Shown: positions 1 to 11,615 of the stretch, in pieces
How positions within the stretch are numbered: position 1 is the stretch's first letter
Layout of the letters: every line of letters begins with the position of its first letter
Source of the DNA: Drosophila persimilis
Taxonomy: Eukaryota > Arthropoda > Insecta > Diptera > Drosophilidae
Direction: 5' to 3'
DNA length: 64,000 nucleotides
Assembly: GCF_003286085.1 (NCBI RefSeq)
Contig: NW_020825522.1
Location: forward strand, 26,040 to 90,039
The notes under the pieces: generated by a model
What the model was told of the DNA's origin: nothing
Seen by the model: the letters and a program-made list of their open reading frames with translations, nothing else
Database searches by the model: none
Translations under genes and position numbers: made by a program

Positions 1-1
1 G

Positions 2-790
2 CTGAAGGAACAATATGTTCAATTTATTGAAGAATATCGCCAGTTAGGGCATTTAGAGGCAATAGAGCCCGCCGGACAAGATGCCACATCATCCGGTTAT
101 TCGCCCAGAGAGTTTGACGACCAAATTACGAGTCGTATTTGATGCCTCATGTAGATCTAGCAACAGCAAGTCACTGAACGACGCAACCTTGGTTGGTCCA
201 ACGTTGCAGCCTGATCTATTCGAGACATTGACCAGGATCCGTTTCTATAGATACGCCCTTAGGGCCGACATAAAGAAAATGTACCGTCAAATATTGGTTG
301 CGCAACCACATAGAAACTATCAATGCATTCTATGGCGATGCAACGTTTCGGATCCTATCCAGGTGCTGCGCCTAAACACGGTCACTTACGGAACAAATTC
401 TGCGCCGTTCCTGGCAGTACATTGCCGCTATCACTTGGTCGATAGGTACCCGGAAAAATGTCCGTTAGCTAGAGAGGCAGTGAAGCGAAGTTTCTATAAG
501 GATGATGTGCTGTGTGGCGCCGAATCAGAAGAGGAACTGACAAAGTTGAAAGAACAAGTGACCGAATTATTAGGGCTAGGAAAGTTCGAGCTGCACAAAT
601 GGCGCAGCAATTATCAAGGAATGGACGGCAACACCAGCCTAGAGCCCCTGATGATAAAAACAGAGGACAGGACGCAGCTAAAACTTTGGGGATATATTGG
701 TCGAGTCTAGAGGACAAATTCCAATTCTGCTTTAACATAAAGGTCTCCAATCAGTGCTGTCCGAATTGGCTCAGGTGTTTGATCCATTAG
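2..790 (+). pseudogene. BEL/Pao reverse transcriptase fragment
   Basis: The frame starting at base 2 encodes the segment just before RT. A frameshift near 60-75 moves to the frame at 81-710, which holds RT blocks: KLRVVFDAS, the DIKKMYRQI segment with its first catalytic Asp, and FYKDDVLCGA, which stands where YxDD is expected. The last readable block (KLWGYIGRV) matches the start of the thumb/connection region, and reading is lost after about 790. Positions 800-1225 are same-strand pol sequence too broken to place. The protein would have copied element RNA into cDNA in cytoplasmic particles. It cannot function now. Confidence 0.8.
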
Positions 791-1225
791 GGTTCTTCAG
801 TCCCTTGCTGATCTTGTTCAGGCAAGATCTTTGTTCAGGAACTTTGGCTTCTAGAGCAGGATTGGGACGAGGAGTTACCAGCAAGCTACGCAACTCAATG
901 GCTTAGATATAGAGAAGAACTGAAGGGGGATGCATTTCGGTGCGACTGGTAAAGCCAAGTCCAAAATAGCCCCAGTTAGGGTAACATCATTGCCACGCTT
1001 AGAGGGGCATTGTTAGTGGCCAAGCTAATGGCCAGTAGAGTAGGTTAACTATTTCGCGGATTCCACAATTGTGTTAAATTGGCTGTCATCATATGCTAGA
1101 CGATGGACCACCTTCGTTGCCAACAGGGTGGCTCAAATACAAGAGCTCACACTTGTACAGGATTGGTTTAAGGTCGACACAAAATCAAACCCGATATCAA
1201 ACTAGATATTGTATCTAGGGGATTA

Positions 1226-1741
1226 TTGGTAACTGAATTGAGCAAGTCAACTATGTGGTGGAACGGTCCAGAACTTTTAATGGACGCAGCAGATGACAAC
1301 CTTACTGCAGCGGAAATGGAGGATGGATTGCGCAATATTGTGTATAATGTGCATCAGTTGAGCTTGCACGAGGAATTCATTAAGCTTAAAGAGGGAAAGG
1401 TGATAAAATTAGCGAGAATACAGAGTTTAAGCCCGTTTTTACAAGAGGAATAGGGAATAACTATTATTCGAGTCGGCGAAAGGTTGTCCAATGCCGAATT
1501 TCCATTTGACACAAGTCATCCCATCTTAATGCCGAGCAACAATAAAGTGGTAGAGGCGCTTGCTGAACTCACACATCGAAAGAATTTACACCGGGGCACA
1601 ATCGCAATGCGCCTTTTTGCGACTGAGATATTGGGTAATCAATTGCAGGAAACTTGCCCTAAGGGTGATCCGTGGCTGCATACCATGCTTTCTTCGTCGG
1701 CCGCTTGCTTCAACACAGCTGATTGGTGCGCCGCCAGCTAG
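1226..1741 (+). pseudogene. BEL/Pao RNase H to integrase N-terminal region
   Basis: Two adjoining frames (1226-1453 and 1484-1741) carry the linker and integrase front end. They contain ELSKSTMWWNGPELL, a LARIQSLSPFLQEE block before a stop, then IRVGERLSNAEFPFDTSHPILMP and a THRKNLHRGT segment. In BEL/Pao integrases this order (WW.GP, L.PF, R.GGRL, HPI, H..LH.G) precedes the DDE core. A stop at 1451-1453 and a frame change separate the two halves. The expected zinc-binding cysteines after the second half are partly readable (CFNTADWC). Decayed and non-functional. Confidence 0.7.
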
Positions 1742-2536
1742 CCGAGTGCGAGGCTATATCTACCCCTTCGCCCTTTCACATGCGAGGAAAACGCCCAGTA
1801 AAGGTGTATCTGTGCATAGTTGTATGCTTTGCAACAAAGGCCTGCCATATAGAGATCGTGTCGGACTTATGCTCAAATGCGTTCATCGCGGCGCTAAAAC
1901 GGTTATATATAAACGGACGGTTATAAACGGACCTATATTGCGACAACGCCACCAATTTATTAGGTGCGTCACGAGAGCTCAACAGAGCTTTCGACTCGCC
2001 AAGTCAGAAGCTCATTGACGACGAATGCAGCCAGTGAGGAGTCAGGTTTCACATCATCCCCCCACGCTCCCCTCACTTTGTAGGATTATGGGAGAGCGCC
2101 GTGAAGGTGGATAAACAGCTGCCTGTGAAATGCACCAAGAGCACAGCACTAAACTACGAAGATCTGGCGGCTGCCATCACACAAATAGAAGCGGTGATGA
2201 ATTCTAGATCTCTGCATCCCTTGTCATCGGACCCGAATGACTTCGAGGCGTTAACTCCCAGTCATTTGGTTGGTTGGCCGACCCCTGAACGCGTAAGTAG
2301 AACCAGTAGACAATGCACTGTTGAAACTGTCCATGAGCAACCATTGGAAACGCATTCTAATGGCTCCGCTGGTCGTCGGGATATTTGGCGTTGCTGCAAA
2401 AGCGGACAAATATTCAACTTGGTACACTGGTCCTTATTGATACTGCTGGGAAGAGTTGCAAAGTTACACCCAGGAGCTGATGGTGCAATTCGGGTTGTAA
2501 CACTCAGGACCAAGACTGAATTATTAAGCGCAACGT
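1723..2536 (+). pseudogene. BEL/Pao integrase core and C-terminal domain fragment
   Basis: The frame at 1723-1926 encodes a core strand with its surroundings (KVYLCIVVCFATKACHIEIVSDL, then AFIAALKRL), where the family has its first catalytic Asp/Glu region. After a damaged stretch, 2101-2536 encodes the YEDLAAAITQIEAVMNSR helix with the catalytic Glu, then LHPLSSDPNDFEALTPSHLVGW, and finally the GRVAKLHPGADGAIRVVTLRTK tail in a shifted frame. These blocks are diagnostic for BEL/Pao integrase. At least two frameshifts separate them. The sequence ends at the LTR fragment that begins at 2537. Confidence 0.8.
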
Positions 2537-3290
2537 TGTGATGGCGCTTCGGGCGGGGTATGCTCGTCGCACCGGGTTCCAGAGAAATTTGTTTGATCTC
2601 TGGGTGTGGTAGCTGAAAGAAATTCTCGTGGTTCAAGAAAAAGGCGGCGCTTGAGCGGTAAAAAAGAAATAGAGTTATTTTTATTGTTCTTAAAAGGTAT
2701 AATGTTTGGTAGGTGCGCGGGTTTTTCCTCTGTCTCTTCCTGCCGGGGGGTCGGCTGCAGGGGTCGTCCTTCGGGGTGGCCGCACGTGGCCGTTGGTTGC
2801 GTGCGGGTCGTGGTGGCCGTCCGGTCGGTGTCGGTCAATGTTGCGGAGATTTAATGCGCTCCGAGGAGAATAAATGTTGCGGAGGTCTAATGCGCTCGTA
2901 GGAGAATAAATGTTGCGGAGGTGACGACGCTCCGAGGAGAATAAATGTTGCGGAGGTCTAATGCGCTCCGATGAGAAGAAATGTTGCGGAGGTCGAATGC
3001 GCTCCGAGGAGAAGAAATGTTGCGGAGGTCTAAAGCGCTCCGAGGAGAAGAAATTTTATGGAGGTCGAATGCGCCCCGAAGGATGCGGAGGTTTAATTCG
3101 CTCCGAGAGGGATGGGAGGATCGCAGGGGCTGTTGGTGGCTGCTACTGATGCTTACCTCTCCACTGGCCGGAGCCGAACTGATAATGATCGCTCTGTCGG
3201 AGCCCCTTTTATTTCCGAAAAGCAGCTGATCCGTACGGCATGTCCCTAGCGCGTTGTTGGGGCAACGTGCGCCATGCCGCGCTTCCATTA
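2537..3290 (-). repeat. Reversed LTR fragment of the element-A family
   Basis: Read on the minus strand, this matches the downstream part of element A's LTR (18725-20339). It has the initiator-like TCAGTT block, the GAGAGGTAAGC splice-donor-like site, a tandem array of about 36-bp units (about 2830-3115, roughly eight units built on GCGCTCCGAGGAG), the CTTTCAGCTACCACACCC block, and the LTR end near 2537. It is clearly diverged from A's LTRs. The LTR start is not recognisable, so this is a fragment or a diverged solo LTR. The right boundary is approximate. Confidence 0.75.
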
Positions 3291-3788
3291 GTTCCGAAGT
3301 CTGTCGCGTTGTTGTGCCAATGACGACGCCATCTGATGCGGCCATGCCCAGAGATGTGTGTCCTTTGGATACCGCTTTCAACGTATACGACGATTGCCGT
3401 ATAACCATAAACGCTTGCGAAAACTTCAACTGTTCAACCATTTCTGAAAAAAATAGACATCAAAGTTAAGGTAAAACGAAAGTCGGCATCCAGGTCGTGG
3501 AAGTTGGGGTCAAAGGGACGCATCGGTACGCCATACAAATTGCGTTCCACGTCCTACTCGGAGGCACATGAAATGTCATTTATTTTACTTATTTTTCAGT
3601 TGAAACTTTTACGGAAAACTCAATTAACTGCAATAAATGTCTCGCTGCTAATAAATTACCACGCAGAAGCCAACACAGAAGCGGACGCAGGAAAAAGAGC
3701 ACGTGTCGGGTCTTTTTTGATGGCCTTGGTTTCCATAGTTGATACTTCTCCCGGAAAATGAAGGCAATGATCAATAGAATTGATATTG
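3291..3788. other. Unassigned sequence between LTR fragment and env remnant
   Basis: The left part (to about 3450) may be a diverged upstream section of the LTR fragment, since a block resembling the A-LTR GCGCTAGGGACA sequence lies at its edge. The remainder follows the end of the env remnant and could be its downstream or LTR sequence. I see no convincing gene, terminal repeat or target duplication here. Confidence 0.4.
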
Positions 3789-5062
3789 CTAGGGTTGCAA
3801 AGCAGCGAATTGATGGTGCTGCACGGTGGTGAGATGGTGTGGTAGTTCCTGATGATTGATGGTTGATAGTTGCTGGCGTAGATCATCAAGTTCGTGAATA
3901 AAGTCTGATGTCTGGTTCTTCAGTTGCCACATTGGTGGCGAGGGGGATGTCTCCGGTGGGCTCACGTCACCAAAACGAGTGTAAGTCGATTTAACTTCGC
4001 TGATTGTGGTGCTGAAGGTGCTGATGCTTACTTCAGTATTGCGAGCAGTGCAACCAGGGGACATGGAGAGTAGACCAGTTCCTTCTAGTGTTATGGTTGA
4101 CGGAACTCCGTTGCATACTGCTTGAAGTTTAGTTGTAGAATGCGTTGCGAAGATCCATTTATTTGGATGCTGAGTTTTTAGCCACACCGTGTCAGCCTTT
4201 GTGTGTGTTACCTGTGTGTTGTTAAACAGTTGAAACTCACAGAAATTGTCCACATTGAAGATCGTCTGATGGTCAAAGCAGATGAACTCCTCGTTGTGTA
4301 CTTTAAGACAACGTCGGAATTCCTCTTGGGTAGTGCCCATGAACTGGTCTCGGTGGATGTTCACCGTTACTATGGTGGTTCTGAGGTCAAATAGACTCCA
4401 GCTTGTTGAATCCCAAAACGGAATTGGGATGATGCTGAAAACTTCGAGCTGAGCTGTTGGTAGCGGTAGCGTCAGTTTGAAGATGACGTGTTTTGCAGTC
4501 GGGGTTCCTTCGGCTCGCATGATTCTGTATAGTTGAATCACATCCTTCGTTGTGACCGGTAGCATTTGATCTTGTGGCAAATGATCCCGTATCTGGTCTA
4601 GTTGGTCTATTAGTTGCTCGGGAGACACCAGCGTGGAGCTTATTCTCCAATGATGAATACCGATTAGGACATCAGATATGTCGGACTGCATTCGTTGGAG
4701 AGTTGTTGTGAGCAGGGTTAATTGTGCTATTAGTCCTAAGTACGCTTGAGTCAGATGATCGCTGTGATATGACCATCTCTCTCGGTTGATAGTAGCCATA
4801 TGCTGTTCCAAAATTTTTAGGCGATTATCAGTTGTTACTTTGTCTTTTCTGACTACGTTTATTGTCGCGTCGACAATTGATGTTTGGAGCAGATGTAGTA
4901 GAAAGTCTTCATTGGTTTTCACTTTCTCAATTACTTGAGTCAATTATTTTGCGTCGAGAACACCAAAAAGACTGCTTGCTACATTTCCAATGATGTCCAG
5001 CGGCGATCTGCGTTTTCGAGAGGTTTTCATTAAAACGCTTCCTGCTTGTAGCTCGTTATGCA
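3789..5062 (-). pseudogene. Errantivirus env remnant (element E0)
   Basis: This minus-strand frame of about 384 codons (3789-4943), plus an in-frame extension to about 5062 beyond a TAA at 4944-4946, has the layout of an errantivirus envelope protein. It shows a basic RKRR furin-type site at 5007-5018, a hydrophobic fusion-peptide-like start, a long heptad-rich helical region, and cysteine-containing membrane-proximal sequence. Env of this group is a membrane glycoprotein acquired from baculovirus-like F proteins and used for entry. The upstream surface subunit is missing because the E2 LTR begins at 5063, and no transmembrane anchor is readable before 3789. The gene is dead: truncated at both ends and stopped internally. 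Confidence 0.65.
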
Positions 5063-5641
5063 AGTTAATTTTATCCTTATTCGAAGGAGAAAATAAAAGA
5101 TTATTTTGATTCTGTTCACTTTAGCGAAGTGCTTTTATTGAATATCAGAATGTGACTGCTTAAATCTAGAATTATAATTCTTAAAGAAACCTATCGATGA
5201 ACGCGGCAGAGGAACTTCGGCAGAGGCCGAATTGTTGGGGTCTTCAGAATTATTGTAGGCGGCGGCGTCAGTGGCGACAGCGGAGTTGCAGTTATTGACC
5301 GGCAATAGGAAGTCAATGTTGCTGGTCGATGTTGGGGGGAAGAACAGCGGAGTCATCAGAAATGCATTGTCGACATTATCGCAGTCGCGACGTCGAAGAC
5401 GGGGTGGGGGCGATGGTTTCTCGTGAAGTGCTGACTTGAAGTGGAGCGTATAAGCACTTCCAGAAATACAATGTTTCGGTTCTTGTTTTAGTCAGGAAAT
5501 GGTTTTTACTTTTTGTGTAAATTGTGACAGAATTCTTGCGCATTGTTATTACAATTGGGTAATAAACTATTGGGCAAGAATTTTTATACCTTTTTCTGTT
5601 TTAATTGGAAATAAGAGTATTGAACTCTTAGGATGTTAACT
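5063..5641 (-). repeat. 3' LTR of errantivirus E2 (579 bp)
   Basis: On the minus strand the segment starts AGTTAAC and ends TTAACT, the terminal inverted bases expected of a gypsy-type errantivirus LTR. It follows a purine tract directly and contains AATAAA in the sequence CAATAAAAGC near + position 5130. The E0 env remnant begins at 5062. The four flanking bases 5059-5062 are TGCA, the predicted target duplication; the partner copy would lie outside the window. Confidence 0.7.
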
Positions 5642-5653
5642 CTTCCCCTCTTA
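5642..5653 (-). promoter_or_regulatory. Polypurine tract of E2
   Basis: The minus strand reads TAAGAGGGGAAG immediately before the LTR start AGTTAAC. This is the usual plus-strand primer position in LTR elements. Confidence 0.65.
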
Positions 5654-6063
5654 TTTCATTTGACCTCAAATGAATTTTTAGAAATATGGTATGTTATTAA
5701 ATTCAAGATTTTGGTTTGTGTTTGTTGGTATCTTTGTATCGGTTTTGATTTTGATGTCTGGTATTTTTGAGGAATGTTGAGTATCACTTTTTGTGGTTTT
5801 CGACACACATGTGATATTATGATCAGTATTATTGCAATTGTAAATAATACTATTTATTGAGGAGTGAGTTTGAAGGATGTTTAAGTGTTTCGTACAATAC
5901 GAATGTGAAGTTCTTCGAGTGCTTTGAGAGAAAGTATTTTTATGCGTTTTTCTTGCAATGGGCCTACTTGTACCATTGGAGTTTGTGGTTTGGTTATAGT
6001 TTTGTGAATGTTTGTAGATACCTTTTCGTTAATGTTTATTGTATCGTTCCAGTACTTTAGTAA
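5654..6063 (-). pseudogene. E2 env 3' end, left copy
   Basis: Together with its near-duplicate at 11616-12007, this encodes the end of an errantivirus env: a polar stretch, a stop, a hydrophobic Ile-rich run of about 16 residues that fits a membrane anchor, and a basic cytoplasmic tail. It joins the polypurine tract and LTR on its left and stops exactly at the 3' end of LOA-1 on its right. In-frame stops before the hydrophobic run make it non-functional. Confidence 0.6.
5673..6063. repeat. Long direct repeat flanking LOA-1, left copy
   Basis: These 391 bp repeat at 11616-12007 with roughly 96% identity by eye (about a dozen or more substitutions). The copies abut the 3' and 5' ends of LOA-1, so they sit exactly where target-site duplications would. 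Confidence 0.8.
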
Positions 6064-6208
6064 TTAGGTTAGGCTCAGGCGGTAGCCTGGGGGAGTGATG
6101 AAACCCTCCCAAGCTCACTTGGACCCGTAGAAGGTCCGTTGTGGTGGCGCATGGGCGTGTGCCCCTTCCCAGTGCCTAAAAAACCGCGGAGAAACAGGCT
6201 GTTGCAAA

Positions 6209-9200
6209 TTAAGGGCAGTCCCATCCGGAGGCTTGGATGAATCTAGACAAGGTCCCCGGTTTGATTTCGGACAGGTCCGAAATGTCTGTGAGGAAAGCGG
6301 CCCCGAGAATACGAAGACGACGATTTCCAAGGGCCGGGCAGTGGCAGAAGAAGTGGAGGACCGATTCATCCTCTTCCTCGTCGCGACAACTCCTGCGAAA
6401 GACGTTATGAGGGATTGTCAGTCTAGAGGCATGAGTGCCGATCTGCCAGTGTCCCGTAATGGCTCGAGTAACTGCAGAGCACTGTGCTCTGCTGAGCCTA
6501 TACAGCTCGGCTGAGCGCTTCTTCGATCGATATGGCCATATCAATCTTGAGATTTTACAGGAAACGGTTTGCTGGCATCTCCTATTGGCATTTTGCTCGA
6601 ACAGTTCGTGCGTGAGGAGCCTGCACGTAGCCAGAGGCATCGCTACCTACTTCCTCTCCATAAGGAGAGGAATTGTAGTACCCTGCCTTGCTAGCTCGTC
6701 GGCGGCGTCGTTCCCCTCGATGTCCCTGTGGCCTGGGACCCATATAAGGAAGAGGTCTAACTGCTCTGCGATCTCGTGGAGAGACCTGCGGCAGTCATTT
6801 ACAGTCGCTGAGTTCGACGATATTGAGCCTAGAGCTTTAATAGCTGCTTGGCTGTCCGAGAAAACGCACACTAAGTGCGTGTCTAGAAGTAGTTTGGAGA
6901 CGATGGAAATGGCCTCCTTGATGGCTACAACCTCCGCTTGGAACACACTGCAGTGGTCCGGGAGCCTGAAGCAATGACTGATGTTCAGCTCGCTGCAGTA
7001 GACTCCGCCTCCCACGCGGCCGTCTAACTTTGAGCCATCAGTGTAGAAGTGAACCTCATTTGCGGGTCCTAACCTCCCAGTCGTCCCTAAGTGGGATTGA
7101 TACCTGGAAAGGCGTCGAGAGGTGATCACTAGGGACACAATAATCTGTCCTCTCTGGTAATTGCGGGTGTCTCGTCAGGATTCCCGAGTGCCCAACCGCG
7201 GACGCTTTCCACAGTCTGGCTTCTCTCATTCTGAGTGCGGAAAGTGTTGCCACTTTCTTTCCCATGAGATCTATGGGGAGGAGGTCCAGCACAGTATACA
7301 GGGCTTCCCCTGGAGTAGTGCGTAGCCCGCCAGTCATGCATTTATTGAGGAATGTCCTTTTGTCTAAGGCTGGCCACCATACCACCACTCCATAGAGCAT
7401 GATCGGTCGTATGATGGTGGTGTAAAGCCACCGAACTATATAGGGGGTCATTCCCCATCTTAGTCCGATGGCTTTCCTGCAAGTATAGAGGGCTACTGTG
7501 GCCTTCTTTACTCTATCCTCTATGCTCAATTTCCAATCGAGCTTTCTATCGAGGATTAGACCAAGATACTTGGCGTTGTTGCTGAAGACTAGCGCTTCCC
7601 CACATAGTCTTGGGGGAATCAGTGCCGGAACTTTGTACTTCCTAGTGAAGAGCACCAGTTCCGTTTTAGACGGGTTGACGCCTAGACCGCATTTGTCTGC
7701 CCATTTTGACATCTTCATGAGTGTGCTTGTCAGGCACTCACACAGCGTCTGCGGAAATTTACCCGAGAATGCTGTAGCAACATCATCCGCATACGCCACC
7801 ACGCGGCAGCCACCCCCCTCTATCTCCCGCAGCAGTTCGTTCACTGCCACGTTCCATAGGAGGGGCGAGAGGACTCCGCCCTGCGGGGTGCCTCTACTGA
7901 CAAATCTGGTGGACGTTGACGTCCCCAGTGATGCCTCAACCGTCCTGCATTGTAGCATCTGATCGATCAGGCTCACCGTCCGGGAGTCAACCCCCAGCTC
8001 CATCAGTGCACTGATCGCTGACCGCCCGTGATGGCGGTCGGAAGGATGTTGTTAAAGGCGCCTTCTATGTCGAGGAAGGCTACTAGGGTGTACTCCTTAA
8101 AGTTAAGGGACGCTTTGATGATCGATGTGATCGAGTGTAGGGCCGTTTCGGTGGATCTTCCTTTCCGATAGGCATGCTGGGAGTCTGAGAATAGACTAGG
8201 CGGAATATTTACCGTGAGATGCATCCCCAAAAGCCGTTCCATCGTCTTCAGAAGGAAGGACGATAGACTTATGGGTCTGAAATCTTTGGGGGCAGTGTGC
8301 GAGGGCTTTCCTGTCTTGGGGATGAAGACGACTTTGGTATGAAGCCAGGTTTCCGGGATATATCCATGGGAGAAGATTCCCTCGTATATCCTTTTGAGCC
8401 AATTAGTGGCTTTTTGTCCAGCGTGAATCAGTTGGGCAGGGATGATGCCATCTGGCCCCGCAGACTTGTATGGTTTGAAGCTTTTTATTGCCCAGGAAAT
8501 GTTCTCCTGGCTTAGCAGGTTCATGATAACACTTGAGGCAGCGGAGGGAGTCGCGATGTAGTGTGGTCTGTTTTCATCGCAGGCGGGAAAGTGGGTGTTA
8601 AGGAGAAGATTTAGCGACTCATTGCTGGTCGTTGCCCATGATTGGTCGGCATTCTTCAGGTAGACCAGAGTGGGTGTAGTCTTCGAGAGAACTTTGCGCA
8701 AGCGCGAGGCTTCCGAGTTATTCTCAATGTCGCTACAGAACTTACGCCAAGAGGCGCGTTTGGCTTTCCTCAGTTCTTTATTGTAAACTGACAGACTGGC
8801 CTTGTAGTCGGCCCAGTTCTGCTCAGCGTTTTCAGCCTAAGCTTTATGGAAGAGTCTCCGGGAGGCTTTCCGGAGTTCCCTCAGTTTCGGATTCCACCAT
8901 TCAGGTTTCTTCCGGCCTCTGCTCTTGCTAGAGGGGCAGGATTTATCGAGCGCCTCATTGCAGGCGTCGGTAAATAGTTTAACAAGATGAGTCGTGGCTT
9001 CCCTGGAAATCTCCTCCTCAGGTGGAGTCTCAGGGAGAACACGACAGAGGTGGTCTGAGTACCGAGCCCAGTTTGTCCGCCTAAGGTTCCGAAATTGAGC
9101 TGGTCTCGGTAGTGAAAAAGAGAATACGGTTTCCACGTACCTGTGGTCCGAGAAGGAGTGCTCTTCCAGGACGCTCCAGGATACGATGTTCCCATGTAAC

Positions 9201-9778
9201 TCATGAGAGGCAAGTGTGAGGTCCAGGACCTCCTTGCGGTTTTTAATAATGAAGGTGGGATCACTCCCCCTGTTTAAAAGGACCATCTGAGTGGTCAGTA
9301 AATAGTTGAAAAGGTACTCACCCCTTTCGTTGGTGTCAGTGCTTCCCCACTGGCAGCGGTGTGCATTGGCGTCGCACCCTACGATTAGGCCGGTGTCCTT
9401 GGCCTCGCATCCTGTGATTAGCGCCCTGAGCGCCTGTGGAGGGGGGTCTGGTTGGTCGTGACCCATGTACGTGGAGCAGATTCTCAGTGAGCACCCCTGG
9501 CCTTCGAGGCTCACTGCTGTTTGGTCTTCATTGCTGAAATTTGGGAGCAAAAATAAGTGCAAATCTCTTTTTGCCAGGATGCAGGTGCGAGTTTTACCTG
9601 CAGAGTCAGCTACGTATAGCTTATAGTCAGGAGTCCTCAGACCAGAGACCCTGTTTCCGAGGATCCAGGGCTCCTGAATGAAGTCATTGTCGGCTCCACC
9701 CTTGGCTAGGTGGCGCAAGAGAGCAGCGCATGCTGCCTTACAATGGTGGAGGTTTATCTGCAGGAGTATCAGTGACAT
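6209..9778 (-). pseudogene. LOA-1 ORF2: endonuclease, RT, RNase H (broken)
   Basis: This polyprotein would nick the target and reverse-transcribe element RNA. The endonuclease lies in 9778-8837 (starts MSLILLQINLHHCKAACAAL; contains QEPWILG, a GCDANAHRCQWGS block and SDHRYVET). RT spans 8701-7056 and contains GTPQGGVLSPLLWN and YADDVATAF. RNase H is in 7138-6647 (YTDGSKLDG, FSDSQAAIKAL, VPGHRDIEGNDAADELA). A C-terminal C..C...H....C finger lies in 6640-6209. Breaks: a TAG after the endonuclease near 8837, a frameshift near 8020, a frameshift near 7060, and a stop near 6645. Comparison with LOA-2 shows that each is a copy-specific mutation. Confidence 0.85.
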
Positions 9779-9877
9779 TCCTGAGGTTCACCTCCACCAT
9801 TGTCCTTTCGTAGTCGCTCTCCGAAGAGTCCAACTCCTCCCCGACCCCGATGTGCTTGAGATCCCTAGTGAGATCGC

Positions 9878-11019
9878 TCACGTCTGACACGTAACCGTAA
9901 TCCGATACACTGATGACACGTCTGACACCGCAGGCTTGATCTCCATGCTAGGGATCTCCGGGGGCTCCAGGACTTGCTCGACCGTCGGTTGCATGCCCTT
10001 AGAGTCGGACTTGTACGGTACTACGACTACCTTCTTGTAGCCGTAGTCCACAGCGCCCTCCGTGTCGTGGAGAAGTCTGACCGACTCTTCGTTCAGGACG
10101 AGGATGATTTGGCGCCTCTGCCCGTTGCTCTCCTCTATCTTGGCCACCTTCCAATCGGCTCTGGGAAGGTGGGGGTTGCAGACCTGCAGAATCCGGAGAA
10201 TCTTATCCGGCGCTGCAGGCTTCGCCGAGACCCACGCTCTGGCCCTCGGCTTGCTGGGGATGTCCTCCCTCTTCACGGCCTCCAGCTGGGCTCCTGGGTA
10301 GACCTCCTTGAGCGATGCTACCGTTTTCGCGTAGAGGGCCGCCGAGCGAGCATCTTGGCAGGCGATAACTTTCACCCTGCCCTGGTGCTACCCGGCGTCC
10401 TCACACTTGGGCGGTGGTCCTCCATTCTCCTCCAACTCCAGGAGGAAACGGTCTTGGAGCTCGTTTTCCACGAGGTGCCACTTGTCCCTAGTTATCTGCC
10501 CGTCTTTAGAGCCCCTATCTAGGACTCCAATCAGGGTTTTCCTCTCGCCACCTCGGCAAACGAGCGGTTGCTCAGTGTCTTCGTCCTCTTGGCCTGTTGG
10601 ACTTGTGTGGCGGTGTCCTCCGCCGAGCGTTGCCGCTTGCTTGTGGCCTTGCCAGCTTTGGCTGGCTGGTAGTCAGGCAGGACTGTCTTGGCCCATCGCC
10701 GCGATTCGATTCCCTGGGCAGACGCCAGGAACACCGGGTCGTCGTTGCCCAGGATGAAGGCCGCACGTCTTTTGTCTTGGAACTTGGGCCTATCTTTCGA
10801 GGCAGAGGCGCCGCCTGCCGGGGTTGTCAAGGGGTCCCCGGTCCCAAGGGGTCTGCCAGCCGCGATATCGCTCTGCATGGTCGCCCCCCCGGTAACCAGG
10901 TCGCCCTTGGGGCCCCCCGACGTGGATTGGCCCGATTGGCTTTTCGGTCCTCTCCTCACAGCGCCTGCTGCCTCGAGACGGTGGCCCGACTTAGTCTCCT
11001 TCTCCGTCTTTTTGGGCAC
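9878..11019 (-). pseudogene. LOA-1 ORF1 (Gag-like, frameshifted)
   Basis: ORF1 of LOA elements encodes a nucleic-acid-binding Gag-like protein that forms the RNP. Here it is split into 11019-10531, a basic Lys/Ser/Gly-rich N-terminal half ending SNRSFAEVARGK, and 10375-9878, the C-terminal half with ADWKVAKIEESNGQRRQIIL and a VDYGYKKVVVVPY block. A frameshift lies between them, and another change near 9900 disrupts the end relative to LOA-2. No CCHC knuckle is visible. The C-terminal half resembles the DUF4780-type domain seen in fly retroelement ORF1s; this is a recollection I could not check. Confidence 0.75.
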
Positions 11020-11228
11020 TGGTTTCCCAGATGCGTTTGTGAGGGATGGTCTTTTCCCCCCGGCACTTTAGGAGGAGTGCCGTGCTCCTTTGCGGTGTTT
11101 TTTGTTTGAATAGTTAAATTTGGCATATTTGATCCCACGAGTAGGCGGGAAGGGGTTAGTCGCCCGGGGCATAGCCCGCGTGCCCCGGGAAGCCTTATTA
11201 AATCTGGAGGTCGGCAGGTATCCGGAGT

Positions 11229-11615
11229 CCGCATATAAGCGACCGAGCACCCCCTCGGCCATGCATCCCTCGGCATATGACAGTGTCACCTTGGATTGGG
11301 GTTATTTCACTGAGAGTTTTCTTCTCTCCGCCCGACTACAATTAGCCAGCATCCTGGCAGAGACATGACCGTACCAGGACCTGTTTCCAGCCGCCCTCAC
11401 GGGGAGAGTATAGTCGCACTTCCGCCGGTGTGTACAGTTACGGCGGGTGCCGGTTCGCTCGTGCCCACCTGTATCCTATGACGCGGAGCACAGTCGCCTT
11501 GGATCCAGGGCAAGCCATGAACCCGAGGCGCCTGTGCCCCGTTCCGAGTCTACAGTTGTGACGAGCCGACCCGACATCCGTTTATCCCCCTGTAGCACCC
11601 GACGGCTGACGGCCA
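11229..11615 (-). other. LOA-1 5' untranslated extension
   Basis: LOA-2 begins at the base corresponding to about 11228. This extra GC-rich stretch of about 387 bp lies between that point and the right copy of the flanking repeat. It has no coding signal, is most simply the full 5' UTR with internal promoter, and is missing from the 5'-truncated LOA-2. Confidence 0.55.

Larger units (their letters stand above)
1..2536 (+). mobile_element. Decayed BEL/Pao LTR retrotransposon (pol remnant)
   Basis: The pol gene of a BEL/Pao element runs left to right through RT, the RNase H/integrase zinc region, the integrase core and the integrase C-terminus. Frame changes and stops occur every few hundred bases. 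The 5' part lies outside the window, and the 3' part is cut at 2536/2537 by a reversed LTR fragment of the element-A family. The BEL/Pao assignment rests on a typical RT start followed by SLNDATLVGPTLQPDL, a YKDD active-site box, and an integrase C-terminus ending in a GRVAKLHPGADG-type motif. No LTR of this element is visible. It belongs to the older material in the window. Confidence 0.85.
6064..11615 (-). mobile_element. LOA-clade non-LTR retrotransposon, copy LOA-1
   Basis: This is an ORF1-ORF2 element with an endonuclease, RT and RNase H, the domain order of the LOA clade (Loa, Bilbo, TRIM, Baggins). On the minus strand it ends in GCCTAACCTAA, like the CCTAA-repeat tail of LOA-2. It extends about 390 bp further 5' than LOA-2, so it is the more complete copy. 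Its coding regions carry several frameshifts and stops. It lies in E2 env between two copies of a 391-bp repeat. Confidence 0.85.
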